Positions 43,443-54,874 of a stretch of 64,000 bases of DNA are shown one piece after another. The notes under the pieces are model-generated. The model did not search any database and was not told where the DNA came from. It saw only the letters and a list, made by a program, of their open reading frames with translations. The translations under genes and the position numbers were made by a program. Source of the stretch: Metellina segmentata (Eukaryota; Arthropoda; Arachnida; Araneae; Tetragnathidae); NCBI GenBank assembly GCA_947359465.1, contig OX375879.1, positions 97,326,396 through 97,390,395 on the forward strand. The letters run 5' to 3'. Numbering within the stretch: the stretch's first letter is position 1; every line of letters begins with the position of its first letter.

Positions 43443-43794
43443 TTACTGGCCAGGGAATCACGTCCAAAATCTTACGCTGAGCTGGTGACGTTCTTGCAAC
43501 AGGAATGGACACAAATACCCATAGTTGTGTATCAAAGCCTTGTTGAAAGTATGCCCAGAAGGGTTATTAGTGTAATTGCAGCACGTGGGGGACCATCCCC
43601 CTATTAAAGAATATATTCTTTCGCTTATAGCATCACATCTTGCTGTCCGGTCTATTATTGTATTCAAGGAAAGTTTAACTGACCCAGAAGAAAGAAACGC
43701 CTAAACAGAAATCGTACATGCACCACCTACGACTCGTGTTGAATATATTTTCCAAAAATATGAAACTTTATTTTATCAAAGTAGGTATTTACGT

Positions 43795-44095
43795 ATTTTA
43801 ATTAACGTGTGTTATACTGGAGGAACATATCGGGATATTATCGGTCTGAGATCAACCCCGAAGTGAAAGATCCAAGGACAACAACACGCAATTTTCAACC
43901 ATGGTCAGATGACAAGGTCACACCTGAGCCTGCACCCCATTCTCTAAACTTCCAAACCAGCGTGGGGACGTTTGAGGCCATGACAGATATAACGTGCTCC
44001 AGCCCTCCCCTCTTGTACACGACAGTCTTTGGTTGGATTTGAACTCGCAACCCTCTGACTGCTAATCTATTACTCTTCCAACGGGGCTAACTCAT
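43795..44095 (-). mobile_element. SINE-B, inverted
   Basis: TTTTAATTAACGTGTGTTAT, GGTCAGATGACAAGGTCACA, CGTGGGGACGTTTGAGGCCA and TACACGACAGTCTTTGGTTG, then the inverse B box GATTTGAACTC and head ending CCAACGGGGCTAACTC. SINE-B shares its body with SINE-A but has a different tRNA-like head. Confidence 0.8.
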
Positions 44096-45062
44096 CCCTA
44101 TCTTTTATCGAGAACAATTTGGAAAAAAATCACAATTCCAGCAGTTTGCATGATTGGTAAGAGAAATAGGATAATGTGTTGGGAAAATGGAGGAAACTTT
44201 CTGAAATTTGCAAAAAAAAAAATTTTTAATTTAAATTTTCACAGGTTTTGGTCTTTTAACGGCTATTTCCTGTGTTTTCCATACCTACTTCCAATTTTCC
44301 CGCCTTGATTAAAATCTTAATATCTCTGCAACTAATTAACTTAGTGAAAAAATTAAATATATATTGGAAAGTCAAATAAATACTCTATCAAGTAAGATAA
44401 AGATTTTTTTGTGGAATTTTTGGTCAAATATGATATTTTTAACGTGTTCGGACACATTAACCCAGAAGACTGTTTGCTTTGACAAGATAGGTTGGGTTTT
44501 TGTGACTAATATTTTTGAGATTAAAAATGAAAAACTATCGAGAAAAATCTACTATACTGTGAAAACTAATGATATCTAATATAAAATAAGGTCGATTTTT
44601 AAAGTTACTTTATTTTTTTAAATTACAGAATTTCGAAGTTTAAACTTTTCTTGATTTACTAACAAACAGCATTTGTATACATTTTTAACGACACCCTACA
44701 ACAAATCTCTAATAAGTAATACTGTTTGCAGTTTTGATACTATTTTCTTGTATTCTGTTTCTAAAGGGGCATATGCAAAGTCAATTCCAACGTGTCCCCA
44801 CATGTTACTAACTATCACTTACAGAAGAGTTATCGTATATAACATATCTATAGCAACAACTGCTATAACATAACTATAACAACAACTGCTATAACATAAC
44901 TATAACAATGTCATATATACAACAACTGCTATAACATAACTATAACAATGTCATATATACAACATAATTTACTATTGTTGCAATACTCAACATTTCAGTG
45001 AACTTCCCTGAAACAAATAACTGTATTTTGTGTCTGGTTAAATGTTTCCACCTGTACTATTA
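44096..45062. other. Unassigned AT-rich Lim1 intron DNA
   Basis: Only a small tandem repeat (about 44850-44962, CAACAACTGCTATAACATAA with AACTATAACAATG) is recognised. Confidence 0.5.
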
Positions 45063-45064
45063 TA

Positions 45065-45907
45065 CACAGGCTGTTCGCACATTTTTAGACGATTTTGGTT
45101 AGCGGTAATAAAAAATCGTTTGCTGCAAAATAAATAATTGCAGTTGTACTCTATGTTTTTAAAAGTCAAAATTATCGTCTGCGGCTTGACAAACACTTCT
45201 CCAAAGAAAAATGGAAAAAAATTGTCACAATAGATGAATCATGGGTGTATTTAAATGATTGCAGCAAAAAAAAGAGCCATTTATTATCATAAAAGGGGAG
45301 AACAAAATTTAAGTACATGGTTCACAGAATCGAAAGGAAGTTTTTCTAGGGTATTCATGATTGTTGCTGATTTTTCACATAATGGCAAGTTAAAAATAAA
45401 GAGAGTGGGAAGATATGTCAAGATAAACTCCAAATACTATCAGGAACATATTTTATCGCCAATTTTTCTGAATGAAATACCATCACTTTACCCACAGTGG
45501 CATCAATCTGTGGAACTCCATCAAGACAAAGCTAGCAGTCATGCATCAAAATCTACTGTAAATTTCCTAAAAGAAATGGAACAAAAAACCGGTATCAAGG
45601 TCACACCCTTCACTGATATCCCTACTCAATCTCCCGATGTATCACCTATGGATTTTTGTGCTTTCGGACTTTTAAAATCTGCATTATCCAAACGTCGTCC
45701 CACATCCCTTACAGGACTCTGGAAAGCTGTTCAGGAGGAATGGGATAGAATACCTCTTCTGACACTTCAAAAGGTATTATTATCCTGGAAATTACGGTGC
45801 CGAAAGATAGTTCAGAATAAGGGCTATCAAATAGAACATTTAAAACACAAGAATGTTATGTTATTTAGTTTTGTGAATTTGTCTAAAAAATGTGTGAACA
45901 GCCTCTG
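45065..45907 (+). mobile_element. DD41D mariner-type relic beside the Lim1 exon
   Basis: 843 bp with ends CACAGGCTGTTCGCACATTT / inverse, flanked by TA (45063-45064 and 45908-45909). Plus-strand translation starts in KEKWKKIVTIDESWVYLN (first Asp) and is shifted one frame near 45260. It then runs from KKRAIYYHKRGEQNLSTW through VELHQDKASSHAS (second Asp) and SPDVSPMDFCAFG (third Asp, 41-residue spacing). The N-terminal DNA-binding half is missing. The right end lies 34 bp from the Lim1 splice donor. Confidence 0.85.
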
Positions 45908-45943
45908 TATTGCATTAAAAGAGGTACGTCTTGAGTGTCTTAC

Positions 45944-46117
45944 CAGGTCCGACCACTGCTGAGAGGGGCTGCTCCATGCTGGTTGGAGGGGGAGGAACAT
46001 TCTGACCGGGTCCTAGGACGCCGTGGTACGCCATTCCATCTGGTGGCGGTTGTCCAGGGAAGAAGTCGTAGAACCCTGGTTGCGCTCCGTACCCGAAATC
46101 ACCGGGACTGCCAGAAT
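45944..46117 (-). CDS. Lim1: Lim1 (Lhx1/5-type) penultimate coding exon
   Basis: A 174-bp exon on the minus strand between acceptor GATTTGTTTCAG and donor CTG|GTAAGAC, entering with two bases of a split codon and leaving with one. It joins in frame to 35418-35231. It encodes 57 residues: SGSPGDFGYGAQPGFYDFFP, then GQPPPDGMAYHGVLGPGQNV, a PPPP run and MEQPLSAVVGP. The YDFFP-x-xPP segment resembles the region after the homeodomain of Lhx1/Lhx5. The Pro/Gly-rich, probably disordered tail would act in transactivation. LIM domains and homeodomain should lie upstream, beyond the window. Recognition rests on remembered family sequence, so another Pro-rich nuclear protein is possible. Confidence 0.75.
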
Positions 46118-46165
46118 CTGAAACAAATCATCACCATCAGGACTAGAGCAGAAGAAGTCAATACA

Positions 46166-46455
46166 GGTTGGTAGGTACCGTAATTAACGTCGAACTGGAG
46201 CAACACAGCGGGCTATTCACGACAGCCCGGGTTCAATCCCCCAAGGGATAGATCACAGGGCAACACCACGTAATTATGAACCACGGTCAGATGACGAGGC
46301 AACACTTAACTGGCACCCCACTTCTCAAAACTTTCACACCACGACATTTGAGGCCCTGACAGATTTGACATGCACCAGCCCTTTTTGTACACGATGGTGT
46401 TAGTTGGTTTTGAACTCGCAATCCTCCGGTTGCCTAATCCTTTACTCAAACAACC
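46166..46455 (-). mobile_element. SINE-B, inverted (1 of 3 in a row)
   Basis: Tail GGTAGGTACCGTAATTAACG, body GGAGCAACACAGCGGGCTAT and CCACGGTCAGATGACGAGGC, head GTTTTGAACTCGCAATCCTC and AACAACCTGGCCA. About 50 bp upstream of the Lim1 exon acceptor (minus sense). Confidence 0.8.
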
Positions 46456-46552
46456 TGGCCACAGTGGACCAGTGAATATAGGTAGATTGAGAAATGAATT
46501 CACATGGCACTGGGTCTATATGCGACGTTCGTAATCAATCACGAGGCGTAGA

Positions 46553-46818
46553 TTTGTATTTTAATTAACGTCACACTGGAGCAACATAAAAGTGACTGTC
46601 CGGGATCAAACCCGAAGGTGAACAACACCACGTAATTTTGATACATGGTCCGATGACAAAGCCACATCTGAGCTGAAATCCCACTCTCCAAACTACCATA
46701 TTCCACCAACGTGAGATCATCTGAGGATACGGCATATTTAACATGCACCAGATCCCTCATACACGAGAGTCTGGTAGGATTTGAACTTGATACCCTCCGG
46801 TTGCTAATTTGTTTCCCT
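46553..46818 (-). mobile_element. SINE-B, inverted (2 of 3)
   Basis: TTTTAATTAACGTCACACTG, CACCACGTAATTTTGATACA, CACGAGAGTCTGGTAGGATT and TTGAACTTGATACCCTCCGG. More diverged than its neighbours. Confidence 0.75.
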
Positions 46819-47065
46819 AACAACGGGCTATCGTCGTCCCCGGACTGTCGTTATTTTGAACGTCATTTGACCTCGCTATTTTGAGTCACGGTCAGATCAC
46901 GAGGTCAGATCCTGAGCTGGCGTCCCACTCTCCAAACTTCCACACCATGCCAAAGAGAGTACGTTTGAGACCACGGTAGATTTAACATGCACCAGCCCCC
47001 ACGCACACAACAGTCTTTGGTGGTATCGTGTTTGGAACTCGCAATCATCCGGTCGTTAAATAGTC
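46819..47065 (-). mobile_element. SINE-B, inverted (3 of 3)
   Basis: Starts CAACGGGCTATCGTCGTCC and continues CACGGTCAGATCACGAGGTC, CCCACTCTCCAAACTTCCAC and CACACAACAGTCTTTGGTGG, then GAACTCGCAATCATCCGG. It abuts copy 2 with no gap, so one copy may have inserted at the end of the other. Confidence 0.75.
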
Positions 47066-48190
47066 CATGTATTCATGTGGGATGTTTAAATTTCAGATTT
47101 TATCAGAAGTCGTAAAATTTTTAACTGTCTTTTCTACAATATTTAACATTTTAAAGTGGAAGAAAATAAGAAAGTGAATCGAACTCTGCATGGAGAAATG
47201 GTCAGAATACAGGTGCTCGATACATTTCTTTTCACGGCCTAACTTTTCAGTCTCGCGATAAAAATAGAATTTAATAATTCAAATTCCAGAACAACGGAGG
47301 TTGTTTTCACAGATTCGACTCAATAGCGAGAGCGAACGAAAAAAGGGGGGTGCGGCAGAACGTTCCACTGCAAATTCGATGTTCGATAACATCACAGTAG
47401 GATTATAACCTGCGCCCCCCACCCGATTTAATCTAGACTAGAATTTCGCGGATATTTGAAGCCGGAGCTGTATCAGACGATGCTCTCGTTGTCATGACAA
47501 CGTGGATGGGAAACTGGATGCTGCCTTGTTTTGTGTAGTGGTTAGGGTTAAGCGGCTGTCAGCTGCGCTCGCAAAATATCTTGCCCGAAGATTGTTATCG
47601 GAGGGCGGGCAGAAGGGTTGGGGAGAACACTTCCGGTATGTGCTTCCACGAAAAAGAAATAAAAGTAGGGGCATAAAACTTGATTGAAGGTACGGTATTA
47701 GATAACTTGGGAACGAAATTTAAATTTGTACTTTGATATGTAGATAATTTTTTTCTGGGTTGAATGTTTTGTTAAATATCTAATGCTTTTAAAGGGTTGC
47801 TTTTCCTTCTAAATTTTTGCGATTATTCTAAATTTCTATGCGATACCCTATTTTTAGTCCCATTATTACGTAAATTTAAAAAATTGCAGAATTGATCCCG
47901 GTTTATAAATTTTTACTGAAAGAATTACCTCGAATTTTAACTTGACTAGAATTTGGCATTTTTTATGACAACTAAAGTGATTCTGTTATTCGATGTTTCT
48001 GATATATATTTACATACATTAAGGACATTTTAGGATTAAACAATGATGTAAAATGTTTTGGAAGTAAAACATATTTTGATCTTGCTTTCAATTTATTTGA
48101 ATACGATTACGATGCGGAAAATTCATGAATACTTCCGTATGAATTACTGTTTTTAAAACCTTATTTGGAATAAATAGGTCTTTCTAAAAC
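47066..48190. other. Repeat-poor Lim1 upstream intron
   Basis: No transposon seen. Moderately GC-rich block 47290-47680 with an X-box palindrome at 47488. Confidence 0.4.
47488..47501. promoter_or_regulatory. Candidate RFX X-box
   Basis: GTTGTCATGACAAC is a perfect 14-bp palindrome matching the RFX X-box form (GTTG-C/T-C-AT-G-...-CAAC). It lies about 1.4 kb into the intron upstream of the Lim1 penultimate exon. Chance occurrence is possible. Confidence 0.35.
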
Positions 48191-49345
48191 CTGTTTTTTA
48201 ATAAATAGTTTTTGATCTCTCCCGTTTGGAATAAATAGCTTGTATTAAGTTATGCTTTTAATAAATACTTTTTTGGAATAAATAGTTTATAATTAATCAT
48301 GTCTAGAATGGATAGATTCTAATAAATTTTGTTTCGGATAAAAATTTTCTACTAAATACTATTTGGAATACATAAATCGGTTCTACAAAATATTTTTTGA
48401 CATAAATTTGATCTAATAAATGCTTTTTGGGACTAATGGCTTCTAACAAATACCGTTTAGAATAAATATCTAGATTCTACTAAATTTTGTTTGTAATAAA
48501 AGTGTTACATTAAATCCTATTTGGGGGAAAGGTTTTGCTAAGTAGTGTTTGGAATAATTAGGTCACACTAAATCTTATTTTCAATAGTAGATTCTACTAA
48601 ATACTGTTTGGAATAAGTTGATTCTACTAAATATTGTTTGGAAAAGTTGATTAAACTAAATATTGTTTGGAATAAGTATATTCTATTGAATACTGTTTGG
48701 AATAAAAGTGTTCTATTAAATCCTACTTGAAAGAAAGATTTTGTTAAATGCAGTTTGGAAAAAATAAGGTCCACTTAATCCTGTTTTTGTTATATAGGTT
48801 CCAGAATATACTGTTTCGAATTAATAAATTAAAATAAAAACTGTTTAGAATAAATAGGGTTTAATGAATGCTGTTTGAAATAAATAGGTTGTTTGGAATA
48901 AGTTGATTCTACTAAATACTGTTTGGAATAAGTATATTCTAATGAACACTGTTTGGAATAAAAGTGTTCTGTTAAATCCTGGAATAAGTATATTCTAATG
49001 AACACTGTTTGGAATAAAAGTGTTCTGTTAAATCCTGCTTGAAAGAAATATTTTGTTAAATACAGTTTGGAAAAAATAAGGTCCGCCTGTTTTTGTTATA
49101 TAGGTTCCAGTAGATACTGTTTCGAATTAATAAGTTAAAATAAAATCTGATTAGAATAAATAGGTTTTAATGAATGCTGTTTGAAATAAATAGGTTGTTT
49201 GGAATAAGTTGATTCTACTAAATATTGTTTGGAAAAGTTGATTAAACTAAATATTGTTTGGAATAAGTATATTCTAATGAATTCTGTTTGGAATAAAAGT
49301 GTTCTATTAAATCCTGCTTGAAAGAAAGATTTGTTAAATACTGTT
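48190..49345. repeat. ~30-bp degenerate minisatellite
   Basis: Dozens of imperfect units of the form TAAATACTGTTTGGAATAAG followed by T(G/A)(G/T)ATTCTAC. Larger blocks are duplicated: 48890-49070 contains two near-identical copies of a segment with GAACACTGTTTGGAATAAAA, and 49090-49300 repeats 48780-48920. Confidence 0.85.
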
Positions 49346-49346
49346 T

Positions 49347-49412
49347 GGTTTGGTGGATTTTTATGCCGCAAGGGCCAAATCTGGCCAAACTGCGCCAAAC
49401 GTTGTCTAAATT
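49347..49412 (-). mobile_element. SINE-C tail fragment
   Basis: GGTTTGGTGGATTTTTATGC, CGCAAGGGCCAAATCTGGCC and AAACTGCGCCAAACG match the inverted SINE-C tail. Confidence 0.6.
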
Positions 49413-50430
49413 AAAAGGTCTATACCTTTAGCGACGAGATGGTTAAACATATAACACTATTGTAAAACTAAACTTATATCAAATAAAAGCTATATGACAG
49501 TCTCCATTTTTTCTTGATAACTTGTACGACTGCACTCAAGGCTCACCGATCAGAAACGGCTCTGATAGGTGAAATACGAGTCCTGACTCCATCCTGGCCG
49601 TTCTTGACTTATTAAGACGAATTCGACACTGGCTCTCACAATTGGACCACCCTACCTCCTTTCGAAGGGATCTGCCGATATCCCCTCCCGATTCCATCGC
49701 ATCTCCAGCAGTGGCAGACGTAGAAATCACCCTTTCTCGGTTTATAGCTCAACAAGGCCGTCACCGCCGTCGCATTATCAGCTACGTCACGAGCACATGT
49801 TGCATTCGTAGAAACGCCATCCCTCCCTCTCCGCCGAAGAGGAGCGGGCTGCAGCCAGAATGCACCCCCCGAACACCGAGCGGGGGCCCCTGGGTCCCGA
49901 GGATCCGTCGAGCGCGAAATTAAACGAGGCGTCCCATCGTCCCCCGCGACTCATCCTGAGTCACGTGACCCCGTGATGGACTACCCCCGGGTCTTCGCAC
50001 CCCAGCTGACACCGACCCAGGAGGGGGGTAGGGTGGCTGCGATTCTGCGAAGTATCGTCCATCCGGCAATCCGGCCATATACGGGGCACCACCGTTCCAC
50101 GGAAATGTCTCCGTGGAGCATTTGGAATAGGTGTGGTGTGAGGAGAACTACTTAATTAAGGTGGGTGGTGTAATTGGGGAGGTTGGCACGGATTTGTTTG
50201 GGGCTGGGGTAATAATAAGGGCAAACCAAATTATGAGACCAGTGGAAATTCCGTCAGTCATTGGGACTACGTGATGAACTGGTGTGGTGATTTTTCCCCA
50301 ACTGTTGTGGGAGGATATTGAATGGATATATAGAACCCGCTCTAGGCATCAGCCTCTCGTGTACAACCCTCAATAATCCACCCCTTTTCACAACAGCTTG
50401 AATTTAGAACCAGCACCCAAACCACTCAAA
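49413..50430. other. GC-rich single-copy segment
   Basis: 49520-50160 is strikingly GC-rich and free of recognised repeats. Open frames on both strands do not resemble LIM or homeodomain sequence. Possible regulatory or untranslated exon sequence; undetermined. Confidence 0.4.
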
Positions 50431-50432
50431 AT

Positions 50433-50650
50433 GGTTTCGACGAGATATCTCTTCCATCAAGAACCAATCAATTTTTCTAATGACGAGATATCTCGTCATC
50501 AAGATATCGCTGATAGTTTTTTGATGACGAAATGAAAAACTGGTCACTTTTCTTCTATTGGCAAGATATCTCGTTCATCAAGATTTGGTCAATTTTCATC
50601 TAATGAAGAGACACTTTATAAAAACAACCACCAGATGGGGTAATGAGTAT
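50433..50650 (+). mobile_element. MITE-1 copy
   Basis: TCAAAATGGTTTCGACGAGA, a perfect GACGAGATATCTCGTC at 50482-50497, GGCAAGATATCTCGTTC and a decayed right end before TTAACCCTCTGAGGG (50652). Confidence 0.75.
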
Positions 50651-50655
50651 TTTAA

Positions 50656-51309
50656 CCCTCTGAGGGTTTCACGTTCACAAATTAGTTCTGCAACCTGTTG
50701 AGCGGGCTTGACTTCCTATCCTTTTGACCTTCTTGACCGATAGAATATTTCCAGGGATTCTTCCTCAATAGAAGTGGTTTATTCAGTCATTATGTGTGTA
50801 GTGGTGGAAAGCAATGATACACTTATTTGGAAATCGCTTGACGATCTGAGGGGTAAAATGTTCTACAAATAACCTGCACAGATTCGTGTTTTTCATCACA
50901 CGTGCAAGAGATCCTTAAAATATACATAAAATAGGAAAACTAACAAATATATTAAAATTTATTGCTGATTAAAGTTAAAGCCGTCTTTCGGTTGTCTCTA
51001 TTCCTCTTGATGATGAGCTAGAGCCCACCCAGCACAATCGATGTGGAGTCAACCATTCTTTGGTGTGGAGTCAAACATGACAAATGTATGTGTGAGAGGA
51101 AAATAGGGTTAAATATTTATCTTTCCATATTTACATTCATCTATCTTTAATACACGATTTAACCTTACATCAATTCATATTTGCATCATTGTGTTCTTCG
51201 GATATCATATCTTTATCAAAAACCCTTTATGACGGATTAAAATGTATCATCTTTTGTAGATCTATCATTCCAAGACAAATCATAACCCTCAGCACGTTAT
51301 CAGATTCCC
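50656..51309. other. Unassigned AT-rich DNA
   Basis: Nothing recognised. Confidence 0.5.
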
Positions 51310-52620
51310 GAGAAGTATGTTTTTATCCCGCAATACACACAATGATTCAATAACGTCTCACGGTTGAAAGATTCCAGGAAGGACTTCCAAAAAGTAAAAA
51401 CTGAGTAGGAAGTTATGCAGGAAACATTCGAAATATTCACTCCGCAACACACATAATGATTAAATAACCACATTTGTCGGTGGAAAGAATCCCAGGAATG
51501 ACTTTATTTTACTTACCAAAAAGATCAAAACTATTGAAGAAGTTATGCAGGAAAGACTTCAAATATTTACCCGGCAACACACATAATTACTAAATAACCA
51601 CATCTGTCAGAGGAAAGAATCCCAGGAATGATTTTATATACCAAAAAGATCAAAACTATTGAAGACGTTATGCAGGAAAGACTGCAAATATTTACCCGGC
51701 AGCACACATAATGACTAAATAACCACATCTGTCAGAGGAAAGAATGCCAGGAATGATTTTATATACCAAAAAGATCAAAACTATTGAAGACGTTATGCAG
51801 GAAAGACTTCAAATATTTACCCGGCAACACACATAATTACTAAATAACCACATCTGTCAGAGGAAAGAATGCCAGGAATGATTTTATATACCAAAAAGAT
51901 CAAAACTATTGAAGACGTTATGCAGGAAAGACTTCAAATATTTACCCGGCAACACACATAATGACTAAATAACCACATCTGTCAGAGGAAAGAATCCCAG
52001 GAATGATTTTATATACCAAAAAGATCAAAACTATTGAAGACGTTATGCAGGAAAGACTTCAAATATTTACCCGGCAACACACATAATGACTAAATAACCA
52101 CATCTGTCAGAGGAAAGAATCCCAGGAATGATTTTATATACCAAAAAGATCAAAACTATTGAAGACGTTATGCAGGAAAGACTGCAAATATTTACCCGGC
52201 AGCACACATAATGACTAAATAACCACATCTGTCAGAGGAAAGAATGCCAGGAATGATTTTATATACCAAAAAGATCAAAACTATTGAAGACGTTATGCAG
52301 GAAAGACTTCAAATATTTACCCGGCAACACACATAATTACTAAATAACCACATCTGTCAGAGGAAAGAATCCCAAGAATGATTTTATATACCAAAAAGAT
52401 CAAAACTATTGAAGACGTTATGCAGGAAAGACTTCAAATATTTACCCGGCAACACACATAATGACTAAATAACCACATCTGTCAGAGGAAAGAATCCCAG
52501 GAATGATTTTATATACCAAAAAGATCAAAACTATTGAAGACGTTATGCAGGAAAGACTGCAAATATTTACCCGGCAGCACACATAATGATTAAATAACTA
52601 CATCTGTCGGTGGAAAGATT
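51310..52620. repeat. 125-bp satellite array, about 10.5 copies
   Basis: TTTACCCGGCA recurs every 125 bp (for example 51566, 51691, 51816, 51941). Units: CAAAACTATTGAAGACGTTA, TGCAGGAAAGACTTCAAATA, CACATAATGACTAAATAACC, ACATCTGTCAGAGGAAAGAA. Edge units are diverged, central ones nearly identical. Linked variants (GACTGC + GGCAGCAC) mark units near 51690, 52190 and 52560, suggesting multi-unit duplication. Confidence 0.95.
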
Positions 52621-54874
52621 TTACTGATCGAAACGACCAAAACTGATTAGAAGCATGCAGGGATTGGATTGGATATGATTTTGTGGCATTGAGTCCTCTC
52701 GGGACATATTATGCCAAACTGAAGATAAAAAATCAACTACATAATATAGCAATAAAATGAAATAAGAACTGATGTAATAAAATGAATACTATATATATTA
52801 TATGTGATGGATGAAACCAATGTCATATAAAAAGGAAGCATGCAGGGAAGACTGCAGGCTGTAAATGGATTTATGCATGTAAGCCCCTCAGAGTGTTAAA
52901 TGATACAGGTTAAAATATTAAAATATTTACTGAAAACAGAATTCGCGTAGAAGTTTGGTTACTTTAAAGTCAAATATAGGATTCATTAAAATGCCTTGCA
53001 ACGGCATTAAAACTGGAATCATTCGCAAGAGTTGCGTGACAAATCTCGGATACTTCAAACCGATAACTTTCTCCCAAGACTCCTCGCTCTTACCTTTTTT
53101 CCTCTTTCAAAACACCCTCCAATGCCATCTCGACTTTTGTTTGACCGATGCGATCCCTACACCTTTCCAATTAACGGGGATATCTTGATTAGTTTTTTTA
53201 TCCATTTGCATTCTGCGGTATCGAGACCAAAAAGATTCACACGCGAAGAATTCCGAGAAAAGAGGAATTCTCCACAAAAGTAGAAAGGACTAGAGATTTC
53301 AGAAAAAAAGCTAAAATAAATGAGAACTGCATAATGTGTATGGGGCCCAACTCGAGAGAAAAATTAATACTATTTATGATTCACTTTTTTCGAGCGTGGT
53401 TTATTAGGAAACTAAAGATGATGAGTCCCCTTGTGGGTTTTCCGTTTACTCTACAAGATTTAATTTGGTTTGGCCACCGTTTTCATTATTACTTTCACAC
53501 TTATTTATGCCCGGTTTTTTTCTTGATATTTTATTTCTCATCAGGCACGCCGGTGTGGGTTCTCCCTTTATTTATTTATTTTTTATAGTTCAGAATCCAG
53601 GTGTAATTTCATGCGCTGACGGTTTCATAACCGGCCGCAATTTGCATGGAAATTACTAAAAGTGTTCATGTCTTATTCGAACGGGGAGCCACCTCCCCCA
53701 TGCCACCACCGCCGACCCCCTGATTAAATAAAGAATGGCACAGACACTCATCACTTCAGTTCGAGTCTCACCCCCACTTTCTCCGAAAGGTTATTACGTT
53801 TTCTTTAGCGGGGGTTTTCATCTACCATGATACACATTTGAGGTGGGAAAAAAAAGGTATGTGTATAAGCCCCGGCACCTTTGGCGCCCGCAAATTCGGT
53901 CTTTGTGCTCGCGCTCATTCGTAGAAAGCAGAAAATGAGAAGGCAAAAAAGCGCGTTTCTTCTAAACACCGCTGCGAGAGGGGGGAAATTAAGGCCACGA
54001 AAAAGAGCTTAACTCATATAAGCAAATACTGAGAGTTGGGAAAAAAAAGGTGCTGTATATGAAGAAAAATCGGTGCAAAACGCTATTAAAGGGAGAGGGA
54101 ACGAGGATTTTTTTCCATCAGCCTGTAACTGTATGCTCTCCCCTCCTTCCTTTGCAAACCCCAACGCAAAATGCAACTAATTTTTCTCCACTAGGAAAGC
54201 GGGTGAAAAAATGCATTCATTTTCGGATGAGCCTCATTACATTTCTTAGCGTAAAAAGCGCTCAGATTAAAATCTCAGAGATGAAATTAATAAATAAATT
54301 TAACGCAAGCTCTCACAAAGTTCCTTTCGCGAAATGAAGACATTTATCTAATGATATATGTGGGAGGAGCAGGGGAAAAAAATGGCCGAAGAGCGAAGAG
54401 CCTGCGTATGATTGATCGCGATATTATAGAGAATAAACATCCGATTACGCTGTGGGTCCTTTATTTCCGTTGAAAGCTAAATATTTAGTTTTTAAGAAAG
54501 GTTTTTTCCCATAGTTCTATCTTTCAAAGACTTTCATAACCACCCTCTTTCTTTGGTAATCGCTACCGAGGCCTTCAGTTTTGTCGGCATAAAAGGTGGA
54601 ATGCTGATGTTCGAAAAATTAAAAAGATGGCCGTCTAGAAAGTTGATAGATGATAGAAAAAAAATATTTTTTTTAGTCTGAATTTTAGTTTTAATAATGA
54701 TAAACATAATTTTGAAGCATTTTTTATTAATTAAATTAAATATTATTAATTTAAAATATAGTAAATTTTGTAAAACAACTGTGTGTGTGGTAAATTATTA
54801 ATTTTTTGAATTCAGACGATGACTTTTTGACTTAGAAAAAACCCATACAATATTGGAGGTAGTTTGTTATTTGT
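52621..54874. other. Repeat-poor Lim1 upstream intron
   Basis: More than 2 kb without recognised transposons. 53690-54340 is purine-rich with GC patches and several G/A runs. Open frames (53334-53588, 54050-54337) have no recognisable motif. Candidate for conserved non-coding DNA; unproven. Confidence 0.4.

Larger units (their letters stand above)
40566..43662 (+). mobile_element. Tc1-like relic, family 1, copy d, with two nested insertions
   Basis: The outer element is the same ~556-bp family-1 derivative as copies a-c. Left end CCCTACCCTACAGTAACG at 40566; pieces at 40566-40664, 42168-42413 and 43451-43662; right end decayed near TCTATTATTGTA. The middle piece encodes DECYFQDDNATSH and ALNPIEYLRDELERRLR; the last encodes VISVIAARGGPSPY. 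It is split by a DD41D transposon (40665-42167) and a hAT-like element (42414-43442). Confidence 0.85.

Noticed and set aside
49642..49923. Upstream Lim1 exon (homeodomain or LIM) in the GC-rich segment
   Set aside because: Neither strand gives WFQNRR-like or Cys-His LIM patterns; GC richness alone is not enough.
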